A stretch of 64,000 nt of DNA from CAVTRI01 sp963737075 (GTDB lineage Bacteria; Actinomycetota; Acidimicrobiia; Acidimicrobiales; Palsa-688). How positions within the stretch are numbered: position 1 is the first letter of the stretch; every line of letters begins with the position of its first letter. This document shows positions 59,780 to 64,000 of this stretch, piece after piece. The notes beneath the pieces are model-generated. The model worked only from the letters and a program-made list of their open reading frames with translations. It was not told the DNA's origin and searched no databases. The position numbers and the translations under genes were made by a program. The stretch covers positions 124,001-188,000 of the forward strand of contig CAVTRI010000001.1 in NCBI GenBank assembly GCA_963737075.1. The letters run 5' to 3'.

Positions 59780-62326
59780 TTACTCCGGTGCGAGGGTGAC
59801 GACCACCGACGGGTTGGACCGGGCCGGCTCCCACCGGATGGCCACCACCGAACCGGCCTCGCGAAGGTCGTCCTCCACCGCGCGCAGGAGGGCCAGTCGT
59901 TCCTCGGTGTCGGTGACCGAGAGCGTGGCGACCGTCGCTCGCAGCGACCGCCCGGCGTCGCTCTTGGCCCGGCGAATCTCCTGGAGCACCGAGCGAGCCG
60001 CGTGCCACACGGCGGGCAGCCCTCCCGTCGAGGGCGGAGAAGGCCATGGACCACGGTGGATCGATTCGTCCGGGTGCCACCACGACCACACCTCTTCGGT
60101 CACGAACGGCAGCGCGGGGGCGAACAGGCGCAGCAGCACCGACAACGCGATCCGCAGCGTGGCCCGGGCAGAGTCGGCCCGCTCGTCACCGAGCGACCCG
60201 TAGGCCCGGTTTTTCACCAGCTCCACATAGTCGTCGCAGAACGCCCAGAAGAACGCTTCGGTCCGCTCCAGCGCCCGGGCGTGGTCGTAGCCCTCGAACG
60301 CCGCCGTCACCTCCTCGACAAGCGCCGCCAGCTCCGTGAGCAGCGCGCGATCGACCGGTTCGGAGATCGCGGTGAGCGGCACGTCCGACGGGGCGACGTT
60401 GCCGAGCACGAACCTGGACACGTTGAGCAACTTGATCGCCAGCTTGCGCCCGATCCGCATCTGACCCTCGTCGAGGGCGGTGTCCGTGCCGAGCCGGGCG
60501 CTGGCCGCCCAGTACCGGACGCCATCGGAGCTGTAGCGCTCCAGCAGGTCCATGGGCGTGACGACGTTGCCCTTGGACTTGGACATCTTCTTGCGGTCCG
60601 GGTCCAGGATCCATCCGGAGATGGCGGCGTCGCTCCAGGGCAGCGTGTCGAACTCGAGGTGGGCGCGCACGATGGTGGCGAACAACCACGTCCGGATGAT
60701 GTCGTGCGCCTGCGGCCGGAGGTCCATCGGCCACACCCGGGCGAACAGGTCCGGGTCGTCTTCCCATCCACCGGCGATCTGTGGGGTGAGCGACGAGGTG
60801 GCCCAGGTGTCCATCACGTCGGGATCGGCGATGAACCCGCCCGGCTGACCCCGCTGCGCTTCGGTGTAGCCGTCGGGGACGTCGGTGGTCGGGTCCACCG
60901 GCAGCCGCGACTCGTCGGGCGTGAGCAGCTTCGACCTCTCCGCCGTGCCGTCGTCGTTGACCGGGTACCACACCGGGAAGGGGACGCCGAAGTACCGCTG
61001 CCGGCTGATCAACCAGTCGCCGGTCAGCCCCTCCACCCAGCTGCGGTAGCGGGCCTCCATCCACGGCGGGTGCCATCGCACCTCGGCGCCTCGCTTCAAC
61101 AGCGTGCCACGACGCGAGACGGTGCGGATGAACCACTGCCGGCTGGTAACGATCTCCAGCGGCCGTTCGCCACGTTCGTAGAACTTCACCGGGTGGGTGA
61201 TCCGCCGCGGCTCGCCCACGAGGGCGCCTGCGGCCTCCAGCAGTTCGACCATGCGCGCCTGTGCCTGCCGGACGGTCTTGCCGGCGAGCTCGGCTTCATA
61301 CAGCGCGGCCCCAGAGGCGGGCATGCCAGCCGGGGCCGACGGAAGCAGCCGACCGTCGCGGCCGACGATCGCCCGCACCGCCAGGTTCAGCTCCCGCCAC
61401 CACGTGACGTCCGTGACGTCGCCGAAGGTGCAGATCATGGCGATCCCGGTGCCCTTCTCCGGGTCGGCCAGCGGGTGGGCGACCACGGGGACGGGCACGT
61501 CGAACACGGGGGTACGAACGGTCTGACCAACCAGCCGTGCGTACCGGGCATCAGACGGGTGCGCCACAACCGCGACGCAGGCGGCCACCAGCTCGGGTCG
61601 GGTGGTGTCGACGAGCACCGGATCGGCGTCGGAGGATCCGGGCGCGAACACCAGCCGCCAGTAAGCGCCGTCGACATCTCGGTCTTCGAGCTCGGCCTGG
61701 GCAATGGCCGTCTGGAACTCGACGTCCCACAGCGTGGGTGCTTCCGCCTGGTAGGCCTCGCCCCGGGTCAGCAGGCGCAGGAATCCCCGCTGCGACGCGC
61801 GCCGGGCCCGCTCGCCGATCGTGGTGTAGTACTGCGTCCAGTCGACCGACAGCCCGAGGCGGCGCCACACCGCCTCGAAGGCTTGCTCGTCCTCGGCGAC
61901 GAGCTGTTGGCACAGCTCGATGAAGGTGGGCCGGGACACCGCCACCGTCTGCTGGCCCTTGCGCAGGCCTCCGAGCGCCGGCGGCACGAACCCCGAGTCG
62001 TAGGGCAGCGACGGGTCGCAGCGAACGCCGAAGTAGTTTTGCACCCGGCGCTCCGTTGCCAGCCCGTTGTCGTCCCAGCCCATCGGGTAGAAGACGGCCA
62101 TCCCCCGCATCCGCTTGTACCGGGCCATCGTGTCGGTGTGGGTGAAGGAAAACACGTGCCCGATGTGCAGAGACCCGCTCACAGTCAGCGGTGGCGTGTC
62201 GATGGCGTAGATCTGCTCGCGCGGCGCGCTCCGGTCGAAGCGGTAGATGCCGTCGGTCTCCCAACGGTCGCACCAGCGGGCCTCGAGGCCGTCGAGGGTC
62301 GGTTTCTCCGGAACGGCGGCGGACAT
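59780..62326 (-). CDS. valS: Valyl-tRNA synthetase
   Basis: An 848-residue class I synthetase that charges tRNA-Val. HIGH is in SGSLHIGHVFSFTHTDT, the valine-type signature YPMGWDDNGLATERRVQNYFG distinguishes it from IleS, the KMSKS loop is KKMSKSKGNVV, and WATSSLTPQ and an anticodon-binding C-terminal region follow. ATG 62326 gives the family start (MSAAVPEKPTLDGLE). The cysS start codon lies only 21 bases away in the opposite direction. Confidence 0.95.
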   Translation of the reverse strand: MSAAVPEKPTLDGLEARWCDRWETDGIYRFDRSAPREQIYAIDTPPLTVSGSLHIGHVFSFTHTDTMARYKRMRGMAVFYPMGWDDNGLATERRVQNYFGVRCDPSLPYDSGFVPPALGGLRKGQQTVAVSRPTFIELCQQLVAEDEQAFEAVWRRLGLSVDWTQYYTTIGERARRASQRGFLRLLTRGEAYQAEAPTLWDVEFQTAIAQAELEDRDVDGAYWRLVFAPGSSDADPVLVDTTRPELVAACVAVVAHPSDARYARLVGQTVRTPVFDVPVPVVAHPLADPEKGTGIAMICTFGDVTDVTWWRELNLAVRAIVGRDGRLLPSAPAGMPASGAALYEAELAGKTVRQAQARMVELLEAAGALVGEPRRITHPVKFYERGERPLEIVTSRQWFIRTVSRRGTLLKRGAEVRWHPPWMEARYRSWVEGLTGDWLISRQRYFGVPFPVWYPVNDDGTAERSKLLTPDESRLPVDPTTDVPDGYTEAQRGQPGGFIADPDVMDTWATSSLTPQIAGGWEDDPDLFARVWPMDLRPQAHDIIRTWLFATIVRAHLEFDTLPWSDAAISGWILDPDRKKMSKSKGNVVTPMDLLERYSSDGVRYWAASARLGTDTALDEGQMRIGRKLAIKLLNVSRFVLGNVAPSDVPLTAISEPVDRALLTELAALVEEVTAAFEGYDHARALERTEAFFWAFCDDYVELVKNRAYGSLGDERADSARATLRIALSVLLRLFAPALPFVTEEVWSWWHPDESIHRGPWPSPPSTGGLPAVWHAARSVLQEIRRAKSDAGRSLRATVATLSVTDTEERLALLRAVEDDLREAGSVVAIRWEPARSNPSVVVTLAPE

Positions 62327-62347
62327 GATCCCCGCTACGGTACTGGC

Positions 62348-63694
62348 GTGCTGCACCTCTACGACACCGCGTTAGGCAAGGCGGCGCCGCTGGAATTGCG
62401 CCGCCCTGGCGAGTTGTCGTTGTACGTGTGCGGCCCGACCGTCTCCGGCGAGTATCACGCCGGCCATGGTCGGTTCACCCTCGTGTGGGACGTGGTGCGG
62501 CGGTACCTGGCGTGGACCGGCCTGAACGTGCAGTTTGTGTCCAACGTCACCGATATCGAGGACAAGATCATCACTCGCGCCCACGTCGAGGGCCGCCCCG
62601 CAGAGGAGGTGGCGGCCCATTACGAGCGGGTCTGGTGGGACCTGATGGACCGCATCGGCGTCGAGCGGCCGACCGCCGACCCGCACGCCACCGCGTACGT
62701 CGAGCAGATGATCGCCTTCATCGGCGAGCTGATCGACCGCGGCCACGCCTACCAGGGCGGCGACGGGGTGTACATGGCGGCGGAGTCGATCCCCGGCTAC
62801 GGCCTGTTGGCCCGCCAGCCGCTGGAGAGCTTGCGGGCAGGCGCCCGGGTCGAGACCTCAGAGGAGTCGGGCAAGCGCTCGCCGATCGATTTCGCCCTCT
62901 GGAAGGCAGCCAAGCCGGGGGAGCCGGCGTGGGACTCGCCGTGGGGCGCGGGCCGGCCTGGCTGGCACACCGAGTGCGTGGTCATGTCACTGGACCTGCT
63001 CGGCGAGGGCTTCGACCTGCACACCGGGGGCATCGACCTGGCGTTCCCCCACCACGAGAACGAGCGGGCGCAGGCCGCCGGCGTTGGGCGCGCCTTCGCT
63101 CGGCGATGGGCACATCACGGGATGGTCGTCGTCGAAGGTGGGGAGAAAATGTCCAAGTCGGAGGGCACCGGGCGCCTACTCGACGAACTGGTCAGCGCCT
63201 TTGACCCCCGGGCGCTGCGGCTGCTGGTGCTGCAATCGCACTACCGCTCGCCGATGACAGTGACGGACGAGACGATGGAGGCGGCGGGGCGCACCCTCGA
63301 AGGCCTCGATGCGTTCGCCCGCGACTTCGCCGACGCACGCGGTGGGCCAACGGACCCCGCCCGCCTGGAGGCGTTTCGCGAGCGAATGGACGACGACCTG
63401 GATACACCGAAAGCCTCGGCGCTGCTCTTCGACTGGATGCGAGACGCCCGCGCGGCGGCCGGAGAGGAGCGGGCGCGCATCGCGGCGACCGTCCTTGAGC
63501 TTTGGCAGAGGGCGCTCGGCCTGCCCCTCGGCGGCAAGGTTCGCGAGGTCCCGGCGGACGTCATGGCACGGGCGGCCGAGCGGGACCAGGCGCGCAAGGC
63601 CCGGGACTTCGCGACTGCGGACCGGATCCGGTCCGAGCTGGCTTCCGAGGGGTGGACGGTCGAGGACACGGCCGACGGGACGATCATCCGGTGA
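62348..63694 (+). CDS. cysS: Cysteinyl-tRNA synthetase
   Basis: A 448-residue class I synthetase. LYVCGPTVSGEYHAGHGRFTLVWD contains the first zinc cysteine and an altered signature HAGH in place of HIGH; further zinc ligands are the cysteine of GWHTECVVMS and His and Glu of FPHHENERAQ. The KMSKS loop is KMSKSEGTGRL. The overall length and C-terminal DALR-like region suit CysS rather than the related MshC ligase. GTG 62348 gives the normal start (LHLYDTALGK). Overlaps the following gene by four bases. Confidence 0.92.
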   Translation: MLHLYDTALGKAAPLELRRPGELSLYVCGPTVSGEYHAGHGRFTLVWDVVRRYLAWTGLNVQFVSNVTDIEDKIITRAHVEGRPAEEVAAHYERVWWDLMDRIGVERPTADPHATAYVEQMIAFIGELIDRGHAYQGGDGVYMAAESIPGYGLLARQPLESLRAGARVETSEESGKRSPIDFALWKAAKPGEPAWDSPWGAGRPGWHTECVVMSLDLLGEGFDLHTGGIDLAFPHHENERAQAAGVGRAFARRWAHHGMVVVEGGEKMSKSEGTGRLLDELVSAFDPRALRLLVLQSHYRSPMTVTDETMEAAGRTLEGLDAFARDFADARGGPTDPARLEAFRERMDDDLDTPKASALLFDWMRDARAAAGEERARIAATVLELWQRALGLPLGGKVREVPADVMARAAERDQARKARDFATADRIRSELASEGWTVEDTADGTIIR

Positions 63695-64000
63695 GTGCCT
63701 TCGAAGCCGACACTGCGGTCACGCCGGTGGAGGGCGGCTACGAGGCGACCGTCGACCCCCGCTGGAACATCGGCGACAATCCCAACGGCGGCTACCTTTT
63801 GGCCATCGGGGTGCGGGCGATGCTCGCGGAGTCGTGTCGGCCCGACCCGCTCACGGTCACCGCGCATTACCTTGCGCCGCCAGCTTTCGGACCGGTGCTG
63901 GCGCGCACGCAGACCGTCAAAGCTGGCCGGACGTTCACCACGGTGATGGGGGAGATGGTGCAGGACGGGCGCGAGCGGGTGCGGCTCGTGGGCGCGTTCG
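63691..64000 (+). CDS. Thioesterase-like hot-dog protein, N-terminal part
   Basis: Runs off the right edge; 103 residues visible. GTG 63691 overlaps the cysS stop (GTGA). The segment IGDNPNGGYLLAIGVRAM and DPLTVTAHYLAPPAFGPV match the acyl-CoA thioesterase-like (TesB-type) superfamily. It would hydrolyse or bind acyl-CoA; the catalytic second hot-dog is not in the window. Confidence 0.82.
   Translation, partial: MSAFEADTAVTPVEGGYEATVDPRWNIGDNPNGGYLLAIGVRAMLAESCRPDPLTVTAHYLAPPAFGPVLARTQTVKAGRTFTTVMGEMVQDGRERVRLVGAF

Noticed and set aside
59516..62347. A frame open from 59516 into cysS, giving a 1392-residue reading.
   Set aside because: The part before 62348 runs antisense to valS and through repeats, and shows no domain. 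The CysS start at 62348 matches the family.

Overview
The window is GC-rich DNA from an actinobacterium. The signs are a WhiB regulator, two F420-type LLM oxidoreductases, an InhA-like enoyl-ACP reductase, an MmpL-type transporter, a DUF222/HNH element, many GTG/TTG starts with GGAGG-type ribosome sites, and a crotonase/acyl-CoA dehydrogenase-rich gene content. Acidimicrobiia or a neighbouring class would fit, but that placement is inference. No rRNA, convincing tRNA, CRISPR array, prophage or insertion sequence was seen.

Layout. 1-3.2 kb: edge of an HTH regulator, transaldolase, PAS protein, nitronate monooxygenase, small zinc-ribbon membrane protein. 3.4-11.1 kb: a translationally coupled narG-narH-narJ-narI operon whose fifth gene is a TehA/SLAC1-type channel. 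11.1-16 kb: phosphoesterase, Usp-like protein, PPK2, SMP-30 lactonase, DedA protein. 16.1-17.7 kb: SDR and crotonase. 17.7-25.9 kb: an envelope redox/glycosylation island (six-helix ferric-reductase-like protein, ApbE flavin transferase, Ser/Thr-rich anchored protein, GT2-GtrA, GtrA, response regulator, histidine kinase, GT39-type glycosyltransferase). 25.9-36.8 kb: acyl-CoA and F420-linked catabolism with a double-length GntR/FCD regulator. 36.8-42.1 kb: a minus-strand regulatory run (MASE1-PAS-GAF histidine kinase, NarL-type regulator, receiver-like protein, C2H2 zinc-finger microprotein, small proteins, WhiB, an MFS remnant). 42.4-47.1 kb: MmpL transporter, DUF222/HNH element and its remnant. 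47.1-53.2 kb: APC permease fused to Usp-like and OB-fold domains, then a fatty-acid synthesis cluster (fabF, fabZ, fabG, fabI, acpP). 53.3-64 kb: atypical LuxR-type regulator, nucleoside hydrolase plus ribokinase, methyltransferase, ComF-like PRTase, bifunctional nuclease, MaoC protein, divergent valS and cysS, and the start of a thioesterase.

How the genes work together. Nitrate can serve as a respiratory acceptor through NarGHI with NarJ as maturation factor; the coupled channel probably moves nitrate, nitrite or another small anion. The catabolic block activates and oxidises acyl groups (NDP-forming acyl-CoA synthetase, two acyl-CoA dehydrogenases, crotonases, hydrolases). fabI-fabG-fabZ run on one strand with fabF and acpP on the other, giving most of a FAS-II elongation cycle. 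The nucleoside hydrolase and ribokinase pair feeds ribose from nucleosides into pentose phosphate metabolism.

Four otherwise intact genes carry a single frameshift each (GT39 near 24824, LLM near 26440, HNH near 45455, fabI near 52383). Three of the four lie in G/C runs or CG repeats, and fabI is normally essential, so base-level assembly error is at least as likely as real gene decay. Several intergenic regions hold perfect or near-perfect inverted repeats, a five-copy 14-bp tandem repeat (58284-58353), and a 128-bp element with 19-bp inverted ends next to a degenerate repeat tract (59448-59769).
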